From the NCBI GenBank assembly GCA_036787065.1, contig DAIQPZ010000097.1:1-9809 (forward strand): a stretch of DNA of 9,809 nt. Reading direction: 5' to 3'. This DNA comes from JAJYIW01 sp036787065 (lineage in GTDB: Bacteria > Chloroflexota > Anaerolineae > Anaerolineales > Anaerolineaceae). Below are positions 1 to 6,887 of this stretch, piece by piece. The notes under the pieces were generated by a model. It did not search any database and was not told where the DNA came from. It was given only the letters and a program-made list of their open reading frames with translations. Each line of letters opens with the position of its first letter. The first letter of the stretch is position 1. A program made the translations under genes and the position numbers.

Positions 1-25
1 GGTCTTTTTCATAGAAGCCTGAGCA
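1..25 (+). repeat. Partial copy of an intergenic repeat cut by the window edge
   Basis: The first 25 bases match, at 21 of 25 positions by eye, the reverse complement of 4223-4247. Shared blocks are GGTCTTTTTCA, AAGCCTG and GCA. In the 4223-4291 copy this segment follows a long hairpin and supplies its T-run. The hairpin half of this copy would therefore lie just outside the window, and the T-run orientation would suit termination of a rightward transcript entering from the left. The homology is seen directly; the terminator role is inferred. Confidence 0.45.
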
Positions 26-153
26 GACCCATTAAACTATGTTTGCGTGCTTGCTGCAAAACAGTTTATGGGCGTGTGGTTCAGGGCGGGGCCATCCACT
101 CCACAGGGAAACACCCATCAAAAGGGTGGAAAATCGACGGAGAATCGGTCTGC
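23..153. other. Unassigned intergenic region with nested inverted repeats (possible structured RNA)
   Basis: No convincing gene lies between the window start and the rsgA stop at 232. A closing pair GCAGACC (23-29) / GGTCTGC (147-153) encloses three local dyads. The first is 28-38 with 63-72 (CCCATTAAACT / AGTTTATGGG, one bulge), continued by GTTTGC (41-46) / GCAAAAC (56-62). The second is TGTGG (75-79) / CCACA (101-105). The third is CACCC (112-116) / GGGTG (124-128). Together they could fold as a multibranched RNA on either strand. I compared it from memory with 6S RNA, RNase P RNA, tmRNA, SRP RNA and the common riboswitches and recognised none. A leftward RNA would be read through from rsgA. 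Confidence 0.3.
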
Positions 154-231
154 GTGAGCCTATATCATTCGGATTACCTGGTGAAAAAGATTATCAGCAC
201 TGCAGTGAAAACCACAAACACGGGTGGGTAA

Positions 232-1149
232 CTAATCGTCGCCGCCAAAACGCATTCGGATATACGAATAATACCGCTCGGTATTCACCGCGCCACGCTC
301 CACCGCTTGCAAAACGGCGCAGCCTGGTTCCGTCCGGTGAGTGCAGTCGTTAAACTGGCACTGGTCGACCAGGTCACGCAGCTCGGGAAAATATCCGTCC
401 AGCTCTTCGGGTTGAGTATCCCACAGTGCCAGGCTGCGGATGCCGGGCGAATCAGCCAGATAACCCCCACCCACTAATGGGAAAAGCTCACGAACCACAG
501 TGGTATGGCGTCCTTTGGCGGTGATGGCATTGACTTCACCCGCCTGAAGGGAAAGGCCGGGCTGCAAAGCATTCAGAAGGCTTGATTTTCCCACCCCAGA
601 AGGACCCGCAAAGATAGAGATCTGCCCGGTCAGGGTCCCACGGAGCTGCTCGATGCCATCACCCGTGTGGGCAGAGGTGTATATCACCGGGTAACCCAGG
701 GCCGGGTAATGCCCGAATATCTCCTCCGCGTGCTGGCGGGTCACAAGGTCGGCTTTATTGGCCACGATCGTGGCCGGGATACGCTGCTTTTCAGCCAGGA
801 CAAGGAAACGGTCCACCATGCGGAGATGGGGATCGGGATGAGCACAGGCAAATACGACCATGAGCTGGTCCGGGTTAGCCAACAGTACCTGCTGGTATTC
901 GCCCTTAGGCCCCGGCGCGGTACGCGCCAGGGTCCGCAGGCGCGGTTCGACTTTTTCAATCGCTCCACTCCCATCCGCCTGGAGCGACACCCACACGCGG
1001 TCTCCCACAGAAGCAATATCCCCGCGCACCGGGCCCTGTTTTAGCTTACCCCGCAGACGGCAGATCAACCGACCCCGTGCAGTATCCACGGTAAAAAAAC
1101 CGGATTGAGAACGGATGATCAGGCCAGTGAGCAGCACTTCTGTAACCAT
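232..1149 (-). CDS. rsgA: Ribosome small-subunit biogenesis GTPase RsgA
   Basis: This is a circularly permuted GTPase that acts late in 30S ribosomal subunit maturation in the cytoplasm, where it hydrolyses GTP on the ribosome. The 305-residue product has the usual order: an N-terminal OB-fold (about residues 5-70), the G4 motif NKAD (131-134), the P-loop GPSGVGKSS (182-190), a G2-type GRHTT (213-217), then G3 DSPG (233-236). The C-terminal zinc site has Cys264, Cys269, His271 and Cys277. G4 preceding G1 is diagnostic of the RsgA/YjeQ family, and length and motifs are complete. The ATG lies 7 nt after the upstream PBP stop. The site before it is a weak Shine-Dalgarno, so translation is probably coupled to the PBP gene. 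It is the last gene of the maf-PBP-rsgA operon within the window. Confidence 0.97.
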   Translation of the reverse strand: MVTEVLLTGLIIRSQSGFFTVDTARGRLICRLRGKLKQGPVRGDIASVGDRVWVSLQADGSGAIEKVEPRLRTLARTAPGPKGEYQQVLLANPDQLMVVFACAHPDPHLRMVDRFLVLAEKQRIPATIVANKADLVTRQHAEEIFGHYPALGYPVIYTSAHTGDGIEQLRGTLTGQISIFAGPSGVGKSSLLNALQPGLSLQAGEVNAITAKGRHTTVVRELFPLVGGGYLADSPGIRSLALWDTQPEELDGYFPELRDLVDQCQFNDCTHRTEPGCAVLQAVERGAVNTERYYSYIRMRFGGDD

Positions 1150-1156
1150 CCGTAAA

Positions 1157-3400
1157 TTACGGCGTTGGCGTAGGCGTGGGGGTTTCGGTCGTTTCTGGTT
1201 TAGGCGTATCGGTCACATTGGGGGTTGGAGACGCCACCAAATATGGGCGCGCTTCCCAGGGGAGCACACCGCCAGAATTGGTGCCATTTGAAAAATAGAG
1301 TGACATGGCCCGGCGGAAGATAGGGGCAGCGATATCCGCACCCTCACCAGAATTCTCAGCGATAATCACCACGGCAATATCCGGGTGTTTGGAATCCTTT
1401 GCATCAGAATAGCCAGCGAACCAGGCGTGTGGCATCTCGTTAGAGTTTTGAGCCGTACCCGTTTTACCAGATACCACGACCGACAGGTTGGCCAGGACAT
1501 AATAAGCCGTACCGCGTTTGTTGGCGACCACACTCCGCATGGCAGCCTGGACGATATTTAAGTTTTCAGGGCTGACCGCCAATGTTCCACGGGCTTTTGG
1601 GCTGAAGATATAAGTCGGGTCACCATCGGGGGGTGCTATCTTTTCGATCAGATTGGGAATGTATAACGTCCCGCCATTACCTACCGCTGCCACGAAATCT
1701 GCCACCTGCAAAGGCGTCACCAGCATCTCGCCCTGGCCAATGGCCTGGTTGACTGCCGCGCTCAAACTTTGCGGTTGGGGAATCGACCCAGCCGACTCGG
1801 CTTCAGGGTCTAGCCCGTTGATACCGGTCTTCTCACCCAGGCCAAACGACTGAGACATGCGGGTCACATCCAACTGGTGGCCATCGTTGAACAAGGTCAA
1901 TCCGATGTGCCAGAAATAGGGGTCGCACGATCGCATCAACCCTTCAGACAAGTTAAGAATCCCACTGGGCGGCGCCTTATATGAATAGGTCCAGTCATAC
2001 CGGGTGATACCCGCCTCCTCGGTGAATGCATAACCACAATTGTATGTATCTGAATCCTTAAACACGCCGCTTTGCAGAGCAGCCGACATGGTGATGATTT
2101 TGAATACCGATCCTAAGGGGTAAGCGCCTTGTGTCGCCCGGTTATACAGCGGGTTCTCCTGATCATTGACCACTTTCTCCCAACCACCGCTGTTTTTGTT
2201 GGTCGGTTCCAACAGGTTGGGATCATACGAGGGTGAAGATACCATGGCCAGCACCTTGCCCGTATCTCGTTCCAGCACGACAATGGCCCCACGGTAATTA
2301 CCCATGGATTTCTGCAGCTTGATCTGAAGGTCCATATCCAGGGTGGTGGTCACATTTTGGGCGGTGATGCTGTCGGATTCGGCCAGTTTGTATTTGATCT
2401 GCCCTTTGGAATCCTTAACATAGAGCGTATATCCGTGCTTGCCAGCCAGGGCCGCATTGGCCGACTTCTCCACCCCATCGACGCCAATGCGGTCAGCCAG
2501 TTGGTAACCCATGCGCTGGTATTCTTCAAGGCTCTCTTTGGGTATAAAGGAGACGTGCCCAATGGTCTGTGCAGCGACACCGCCACTTGTATAATAGCGC
2601 GAACGGAAGGGGTTCATCTGTACCCCACTCAGTCTGGAGAGGGCATCGTAATGTGCCTGCACATCTGACTGGGAGGCTTCACCAATGGGAATATACCAGG
2701 TCGGATCAGCATTTTTGTACAGGTCGTGGATGTAATCGCCGTTAAAACCGGTCAGAGACGAAAGTAGGTCAAGTATAGTTTGTTCCTCCTTGGAGTTAAT
2801 TTCTCCCGGGATAACACCTAAAGCCACTGCGTCACCCTGGGCGGCCAGGGCATGCCCATAGGCGTCGTAAATGATACCGCGACCAGGCGAGTTGTATTCC
2901 AGGGACAACTGGTTTCCGCCGCGCAGTTCGGTCAGGATCATCCCATCTTCCCAACCAATGCGCCAGAACCCATCTTCGAGACTCAAGTTCATCAAAATTT
3001 GACCACTCGTGATGTCACTGAACTGGTTCGTGTGAAAAGTCATTTTATAAGCTGCCTGGCCGGAGGCAGGTTTGGTCAAGGTCTGCAAAACGGTAAAATC
3101 GATGGTTTTTAAGGTCATGCTGACGGCCACGGCCCGGTAGCGCTTTTCAAAATCTGCTTCTGTGATGCTGTCCTGGCTGAGTTTGGTCAGCATGGCATAC
3201 ATGTCTGCATATTTTTCTTCTTTCCAGGCCTGTAAGAAGACCTGGGCCGCCAACTCAACATTGGGCGCATGGGTCACAGAAACTCCCACTTGCCCAGGAG
3301 TTATACTGGGTGTAACCCCTGGTGTGGGGGTCGAGCGGGGAAAAATCTGGCCGCAACCCGCCAGAAAGAAAAGCATAAAAAGCCAAACCTTAACTTTCAT
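1157..3400 (-). CDS. Class B penicillin-binding protein (transpeptidase) with lipoprotein signal, PBP2/MecA-like
   Basis: This is a peptidoglycan D,D-transpeptidase anchored outside the cytoplasmic membrane. Residues 1-16 form a lipoprotein signal: a basic start, a hydrophobic core, then lipobox LAGC with Cys16. A Pro/Thr linker follows, then an NTF2-like MecA_N-type domain (about 45-160), the PBP dimerisation domain opening with RGIIYDAYG (about 174-182), and the transpeptidase domain. Active-site motifs are SVFK (431-434, nucleophile Ser431), SCD (491-493) and KTG (646-648). SxD in place of SxN is, to my knowledge, seen in elongation-type PBP2 proteins, which supports that subclass. The extracellular C-terminus is Thr/Pro-rich and ends in a PTPTPTP run. 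Two ATG codons are adjacent; I chose the second because AAGGA (3405-3409) lies only one base from the first. That AAGGA overlaps the maf stop. A MecA-like N-terminal domain does not by itself imply beta-lactam resistance. Confidence 0.93.
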   Translation of the reverse strand: MKVKVWLFMLFFLAGCGQIFPRSTPTPGVTPSITPGQVGVSVTHAPNVELAAQVFLQAWKEEKYADMYAMLTKLSQDSITEADFEKRYRAVAVSMTLKTIDFTVLQTLTKPASGQAAYKMTFHTNQFSDITSGQILMNLSLEDGFWRIGWEDGMILTELRGGNQLSLEYNSPGRGIIYDAYGHALAAQGDAVALGVIPGEINSKEEQTILDLLSSLTGFNGDYIHDLYKNADPTWYIPIGEASQSDVQAHYDALSRLSGVQMNPFRSRYYTSGGVAAQTIGHVSFIPKESLEEYQRMGYQLADRIGVDGVEKSANAALAGKHGYTLYVKDSKGQIKYKLAESDSITAQNVTTTLDMDLQIKLQKSMGNYRGAIVVLERDTGKVLAMVSSPSYDPNLLEPTNKNSGGWEKVVNDQENPLYNRATQGAYPLGSVFKIITMSAALQSGVFKDSDTYNCGYAFTEEAGITRYDWTYSYKAPPSGILNLSEGLMRSCDPYFWHIGLTLFNDGHQLDVTRMSQSFGLGEKTGINGLDPEAESAGSIPQPQSLSAAVNQAIGQGEMLVTPLQVADFVAAVGNGGTLYIPNLIEKIAPPDGDPTYIFSPKARGTLAVSPENLNIVQAAMRSVVANKRGTAYYVLANLSVVVSGKTGTAQNSNEMPHAWFAGYSDAKDSKHPDIAVVIIAENSGEGADIAAPIFRRAMSLYFSNGTNSGGVLPWEARPYLVASPTPNVTDTPKPETTETPTPTPTP

Positions 3401-3404
3401 CATA

Positions 3405-3409
3405 TCCTT
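3405..3409 (-). promoter_or_regulatory. PBP ribosome binding site overlapping the maf stop codon
   Basis: On the minus strand the maf stop TAA runs straight into AAGGA, followed by T-ATG-ATG. Four bases separate AAGGA from the second ATG but only one from the first, which favours the second start. The overlap suggests translational coupling of maf and the PBP gene. Confidence 0.7.
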
Positions 3410-4082
3410 ATCCAGTTTGTTCCCCCTGCAAGATCGACGAGGAAACCGGGCAATCGTAGCTGAGCGCAGCCTGGCAGGCGCCCGGTACGTCGATCAATGG
3501 GGTAACCCCCACCTGGCGCAAAGTGCGCACCAGATGGCACAACGGAAGGCCCATGACATTGGCAAAACAGCCTTGCAAAGAGGCTACCGGATGGAAGCCC
3601 TTATTCTGGATGGCATAAGCCCCCGCCTTATCCATGGGATCCCCGGAAGCAATATAGGCTTCAATTTCTTCATCTGAATAAGCGCGCATGGGGACCTGGG
3701 TGACACATAGTTCAGTGAACAACCGCCTGTCCTCCAGCGCAATGAGCGCAAGAGCCGTAAAAACACGGTGCGGGCGGTCGCGCAGTTGGCGCAGCATACG
3801 CCCAGCCTCTGCCTGGCTGACAGGTTTTCCAAGAATCGCCTCGCCATCCACCACGACTGTATCAGCTGCCAATATAAATGAAGCTTGAAAGTTCTCTGCG
3901 GATAGCGTCAAAGCACGCGCCTTAACCTGAGCCACGCGCATGACGTAAGCCTCTGGTACTTCACCCTCCAGGCGGCTCTCGTCGATATTGGCCGGCCAGA
4001 CCTGAAATCTTAGTCCACTGAGCGACAACAACTGCCGCCTTCTCGGTGAATTAGACGCCAACAAGATCAACGGATCTACCAT
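3408..4082 (-). CDS. maf: Maf/YceF/YhdE-family nucleoside triphosphate pyrophosphatase
   Basis: Maf proteins hydrolyse non-canonical or specific pyrimidine nucleoside triphosphates to the monophosphate and pyrophosphate. They act in nucleotide-pool house-cleaning and are linked to septum and cell-shape genes. The 224-residue product carries the N-terminal signature LASNSPRRRQLL (8-19), ADTVVVDG (73-80), KPVSQAEA (86-93) and GDPMDKAGAYAIQ (147-159), in family order. The open frame extends upstream to a TTG at 4127, but the ATG at 4082 puts the LAS.SPRR motif at the position normal for the family, so I chose it. The C-terminal tail (about 200-224) runs a little past the usual Maf end, with no recognisable domain. 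It is first gene of the leftward operon, and pairing with a cell-wall transpeptidase fits known Maf neighbourhoods. Which substrate subtype it prefers cannot be read from the sequence. Confidence 0.95.
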   Translation of the reverse strand: MVDPLILLASNSPRRRQLLSLSGLRFQVWPANIDESRLEGEVPEAYVMRVAQVKARALTLSAENFQASFILAADTVVVDGEAILGKPVSQAEAGRMLRQLRDRPHRVFTALALIALEDRRLFTELCVTQVPMRAYSDEEIEAYIASGDPMDKAGAYAIQNKGFHPVASLQGCFANVMGLPLCHLVRTLRQVGVTPLIDVPGACQAALSYDCPVSSSILQGEQTG

Positions 4083-4222
4083 CGGACCTGATTGTAACAC
4101 ACTCTCCAAATTCCCTATCCGGTTCAACCAGACCGTTGTAAAATGGATAAACGGGCGTTCAGAACCCTGTCCCCCGCCTTCAAAGGGACGCGAGAAATGG
4201 GGTCATCAGTTTGCTTACCGAA

Positions 4223-4291
4223 TGCGCAGGCTTGAGTGAAAAAGACCCGAATTTGAGGTGCGGGTGCGAAGCACGCGCACCTCAAATTCGG
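4223..4291 (-). repeat. Intergenic palindromic repeat with leftward terminator-like T-run
   Basis: Arms 4247-4262 and 4276-4291 pair perfectly over 16 bp. After a single G-G mismatch, GTGC (4264-4267) and GCAC (4271-4274) pair around a GAA loop. Read leftward, the hairpin is followed by GGTCTTTTT (4247-4239), the layout of a Rho-independent terminator. Read rightward, no clean T-run follows. It lies between the divergent maf and xpt genes, so it does not sit at the end of any visible leftward gene. It may insulate maf from antisense transcription or be a repeat-family copy. The arm sequence recurs at 6930-6948, and the T-run flank recurs at 1-25. Confidence 0.7.
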
Positions 4292-4324
4292 CAGATTTCT
4301 TTACATGACTGAACAGATATTGGT

Positions 4325-4370
4325 ATTTCCCGTGGTGAAACCCCGCATTTGGGGCCATTCCACGGGAAAT
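4325..4370 (+). promoter_or_regulatory. Strong dyad in the xpt leader (candidate regulatory RNA or operator)
   Basis: ATTTCCCGTGG (4325-4335) and CCACGGGAAAT (4360-4370) form a perfect 11-bp stem. Inside is an asymmetric internal loop (TGAAA on the left, CCATT on the right) capped by CCCC (4341-4344) / GGGG (4351-4354) around GCATTT. The element ends about 40 nt before the xpt start. A stem with an internal loop and a second stem would suit a small riboswitch, and xanthine/guanine control would fit the downstream genes, but I could not match it to a known class. It is not the classical three-way purine riboswitch. No T-run follows it. Confidence 0.4.
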
Positions 4371-4401
4371 CCTGAAGAACCATATTATTTATATATGAAA
4401 A

Positions 4402-4409
4402 AAGGAAAG
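4402..4409 (+). promoter_or_regulatory. xpt ribosome binding site
   Basis: AAGGAAAG lies 3 bases before the ATG at 4413 (the AAGG core is 7 bases away). It supports this start over the in-frame ATG at 4305, which has no comparable site. Confidence 0.7.
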
Positions 4410-4412
4410 TCT

Positions 4413-4982
4413 ATGGAAGCCCTCAAACAACGGATCCTGGCCGAAGGTAAAAACCTAGGTCATGGGATCCTGAAAGTAGATAGTTTTATCAACCATCAGG
4501 TCGATCCCCTATTGATGGACGCTTGCGGGGAAGAGTTTGCACGACGTTTCGCGAAGTTAGGGGCAACGAAAATTTTGACAGCCGAGATTTCGGGGATTGC
4601 GCCGGCGTTGATGGCGGCCAAGCACCTGAACCTGCCGGTAGTTTATGCGCGCAAATCGAAACCGATCACTATGCCAGATCAGGTCTACCTGACCGTTGCA
4701 CCCTCACATACCAAGGGCCGGCTGATCGAATTGATTGTCTCGCCCGAATATCTGGCGGGTGGAGAGAGAGTGCTCATTATCGATGACTTTCTGGCCTCTG
4801 GCGCCACAATCATTGGCCTGGTACGCCTGGCGCAAACCGCGGGCGCCCGCATTGTGGGTGTGGGCACATTGATCGAAAAGTTGTTTGAAGGCGGCCGTGG
4901 CCAATTGGCTTACCTGGACGTGCCGATCGAATCACTTGCCTGCATCACTTCGATGGACAATGGCCAGATTTTGTTTGCCTGA
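4413..4982 (+). CDS. xpt: Xanthine phosphoribosyltransferase
   Basis: This cytoplasmic purine-salvage enzyme joins xanthine to PRPP to give XMP and pyrophosphate. The product is 189 residues, close to the roughly 190 usual for the Xpt family. The opening MEALKQRIL...GHGILKVDSFINHQVDP matches Xpt N-termini. The type I phosphoribosyltransferase PRPP loop is VLIIDDFLASGAT (120-132), and EKLFEGGR (155-162) is typical of Xpt near the C-terminal part. The frame is open upstream to an ATG at 4305. I rejected that because the family N-terminus begins at 4413, where AAGGAAAG (4402-4409) provides a well-placed ribosome binding site, and because the upstream stretch overlaps a perfect dyad. The next gene overlaps its end. 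With guaA two genes on, the operon converts xanthine to GMP. Confidence 0.95.
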   Translation: MEALKQRILAEGKNLGHGILKVDSFINHQVDPLLMDACGEEFARRFAKLGATKILTAEISGIAPALMAAKHLNLPVVYARKSKPITMPDQVYLTVAPSHTKGRLIELIVSPEYLAGGERVLIIDDFLASGATIIGLVRLAQTAGARIVGVGTLIEKLFEGGRGQLAYLDVPIESLACITSMDNGQILFA

Positions 4983-5319
4983 AGGTTCAAATCTGGCCCT
5001 TAACCTGGCTAGTTGGGTATTTGCCCACAGCAGCTTCGCCCTACCGGTCGACCGGCTGCTTGAAACCACCCAGTGGATCGCTTTTTATCATCCAAAACCC
5101 AGCTACCCGCTGCACTTCCTGTTCGTTCCCAAGAAAGCCATCGCCAACTTGAGCGAGGTAGATGCCAGCGACCCGGGTTTAATTAACGGGCTAGTCGTCA
5201 TCGTGATGCAGTGGGTCAATCAATTTGACCTGCAAAGCCGTAGTTAGCGGTTAATCACCAATGGCAGTCCGGACCAATCCATTTCACAGCTCCATTTTCA
5301 TTTGATCTCTGAAAAATGA
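4960..5319 (+). pseudogene. Small HIT-family protein interrupted by one in-frame TAG
   Basis: HIT proteins are nucleotide-binding hydrolases or transferases acting on phosphoramidates and dinucleotides. Read from ATG 4960, the frame gives a HIT fold: IAFYHPKPSYPLHFLFVPKKAIANL (40-64), matching the family pattern 'lAF.hp.P.yp.H.L.vPKkhI..L'. After Ser95 a TAG (5245-5247) interrupts it. The same frame then continues without a shift as RLITNG and ends SQLHFHLISEK at TGA 5317-5319. Families usually read 'YRLITNG' here, so TAG sits where TAC or TAT (Tyr) is expected, one base away. The His motif is QLHFH, lacking the first His of H-x-H-x-H. The start is uncertain: ATG 4960 and TTG 4975 both overlap xpt. 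The TGA overlaps the guaA ATG, showing that the gene once, or still, extended through the TAG. It is either a recent nonsense mutation, a base error, or read-through. Confidence 0.8.
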
Positions 5320-6887
5320 CAGACACAATTATCGTTCTCGATTTTGGCTCTCAATATACTCAATTAATTGCCCGCCGCGTGCGCGAAGCCCAGGTCTATT
5401 CTGAGCTTTTTCCATGGGATGCGCCCGCGGATAAAGTGCTTGCATTGCAGCCGAAGGGATACATATTATCTGGCGGGCCGGCTTCGGTGTATGCCCCAGG
5501 CGCACCTTTTATTCCGCGTTTTGTACTGGATTCGGGCAAACCGATCCTGGGGATCTGCTACGGGATGCAGGCCCTGACCCACGCGCTTGGCGGCAAGGTT
5601 TCACCGGCGGCTGACCGCGAATACGGCCCGGCGGAAATTGATATCCACCAGGCCAACCCGCTGATCAATACCGGCCGACAGTCCGTGTGGATGTCGCACG
5701 GCGACCGGATTGAAAAGTTACCGGACGGTTTCATCCCAATTGCGCAAAGCCCCAACAGCCCCTTCGCCGCCATGGGCAACCTGGCGGCCAAACGCTTCGG
5801 ATTGCAATTCCATCCCGAAGTGCGCCATACGCCCGGTGGTTTCGAGATGCTGCGCCGTTTTGTGATCGACATTTGCCAGGTAGTCCCCGATTGGACACCC
5901 GAATCGATCATCCAGAAATCGATTGAGCGCATCCGTGCCCAGGTGGGCACAGCGCGCGTGCTTTCGGCGGTCAGCGGCGGGGTCGATTCAAGCGTGGCCA
6001 CCGCCCTGGTGCACCGCGCCATCGGCGATCAACTGGTTTCCGTATTCGTGGATACCGGGCTGTTGCGCCAAAATGAACGCTTGCAGGTTGAACAGGCCTT
6101 TACAGCTAACCTGGGTATGCAACTGATCACGGTTAACGCGATTGAAGAGATGATGGATGCCCTCGATACCGTGACCGAGCCCGAGAAAAAGCGGCGCATC
6201 ATCGGTGAAACTTTCATCCGAATTTTCGAAGCCCAGGCAGCCCAGGTGGGATCACCCCACTTCCTGGTGCAAGGGACGATTTACCCGGACGTCGTTGAAT
6301 CGCGCGCCCCAGACCGGTCAAAAGGTGACCGGATTAAGACGCACCACAATGTCGGCGGGCTGCCAGAGGATATGTCTTTCGAGCTGGTTGAACCGCTGCG
6401 TTACCTTTTCAAGGATGAGGTCAGGTCTGTGGGTGAAGCGTTGGGCCTGCCGGCCGAGTTGGTATGGCGCCAACCCTTCCCGGGTCCAGGTCTGGCAGTG
6501 CGCTGCCTGGGTGAAATCACACCTCAACGCGTGGCCACATTACGCGCGGCAGATGCCATCTTCACAGAGGAACTGGGCGCGGCAGGCTTGCTGCGCATGG
6601 CCAAACCGGGTGAGGTGGACAGCACCCAAAACCTGGGAACCGCCCAGGCCTTTGCCGTGCTTCTGCCAGTGCGAACGGTGGGTGTAATGGGCGATTTGCG
6701 TACCTACCAGGAAGTGATCGCCTTACGCGCGGTAACCACCGATGATTTTATGACCGCCGATTGGGCTCGCCTGCCCTATGATCTTTTAGCGCGGGTCGCT
6801 AACCGCATCGTTAATGAAGTTCACGGCGTCAACCGGGTCGTTTACGACGTGACCAGCAAACCCCCTGCAACCATTGAGTGGGAATAA
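5316..6887 (+). CDS. guaA: GMP synthase (glutamine-hydrolysing)
   Basis: This enzyme converts XMP, ATP and glutamine to GMP, the last step of guanine nucleotide synthesis. The 523-residue product has both modules. The class I glutamine amidotransferase spans about 4-190, with SGGPASV (52-58), nucleophile Cys81 in GICYGMQ, and His166/Glu168 in FHPEV. The ATP-pyrophosphatase spans about 205-400, with P-loop SGGVDSS (220-226) and QGTIYPDVVES (319-329). A C-terminal dimerisation domain ends KPPATIEWE. All expected residues are present and length is normal. The ATG overlaps the HIT stop in ATGA and has no clear Shine-Dalgarno (the preceding bases read CTCTGAAAA), so efficient initiation probably relies on ribosomes finishing the HIT gene. 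It is the third gene of the xpt-HIT-guaA operon. Confidence 0.98.
   Translation: MTDTIIVLDFGSQYTQLIARRVREAQVYSELFPWDAPADKVLALQPKGYILSGGPASVYAPGAPFIPRFVLDSGKPILGICYGMQALTHALGGKVSPAADREYGPAEIDIHQANPLINTGRQSVWMSHGDRIEKLPDGFIPIAQSPNSPFAAMGNLAAKRFGLQFHPEVRHTPGGFEMLRRFVIDICQVVPDWTPESIIQKSIERIRAQVGTARVLSAVSGGVDSSVATALVHRAIGDQLVSVFVDTGLLRQNERLQVEQAFTANLGMQLITVNAIEEMMDALDTVTEPEKKRRIIGETFIRIFEAQAAQVGSPHFLVQGTIYPDVVESRAPDRSKGDRIKTHHNVGGLPEDMSFELVEPLRYLFKDEVRSVGEALGLPAELVWRQPFPGPGLAVRCLGEITPQRVATLRAADAIFTEELGAAGLLRMAKPGEVDSTQNLGTAQAFAVLLPVRTVGVMGDLRTYQEVIALRAVTTDDFMTADWARLPYDLLARVANRIVNEVHGVNRVVYDVTSKPPATIEWE

Noticed and set aside
1..12. Leftward ATG-AAA-AAG-ACC at the window edge as a gene start
   Set aside because: The same bases occur in the repeat copy at 4236-4247 as GTGAAAAAGACC, so they are better explained as repeat sequence; no ribosome binding site precedes them.
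1..231. Rightward frame open from the window edge to TAA 229-231 as the C-terminus of an upstream gene
   Set aside because: No family is recognisable, composition is odd (Cys/Lys-rich), and the frame runs through the repeat-derived T-run and several inverted repeats. It cannot be excluded, only not supported.
667..1044. Rightward frame opposite rsgA
   Set aside because: It is the antisense shadow of rsgA, whose GTPase and zinc motifs are intact; no independent coding evidence.
4083..4127. Longer maf start at TTG 4127
   Set aside because: It would add 15 residues before the conserved N-terminal LAS.SPRR motif, beyond the usual Maf start.
4305..4412. 36-codon N-terminal extension of xpt from ATG 4305
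   Set aside because: Xpt family proteins begin at the 4413 ATG, which has a good ribosome binding site; the extension overlaps a perfect 11-bp dyad and matches no domain.
4980..5000. Possible extra copy of the CTCAAATTCGGGCC repeat (TTCAAATCTGGCCC)
   Set aside because: Several mismatches and it lies inside the HIT reading frame; similarity is at chance level.
4885..5247. Rightward 120-residue frame as an intact gene
   Set aside because: Its first 25 codons lie inside xpt, and its last codon is the amber interruption of the HIT frame, which continues to 5319.
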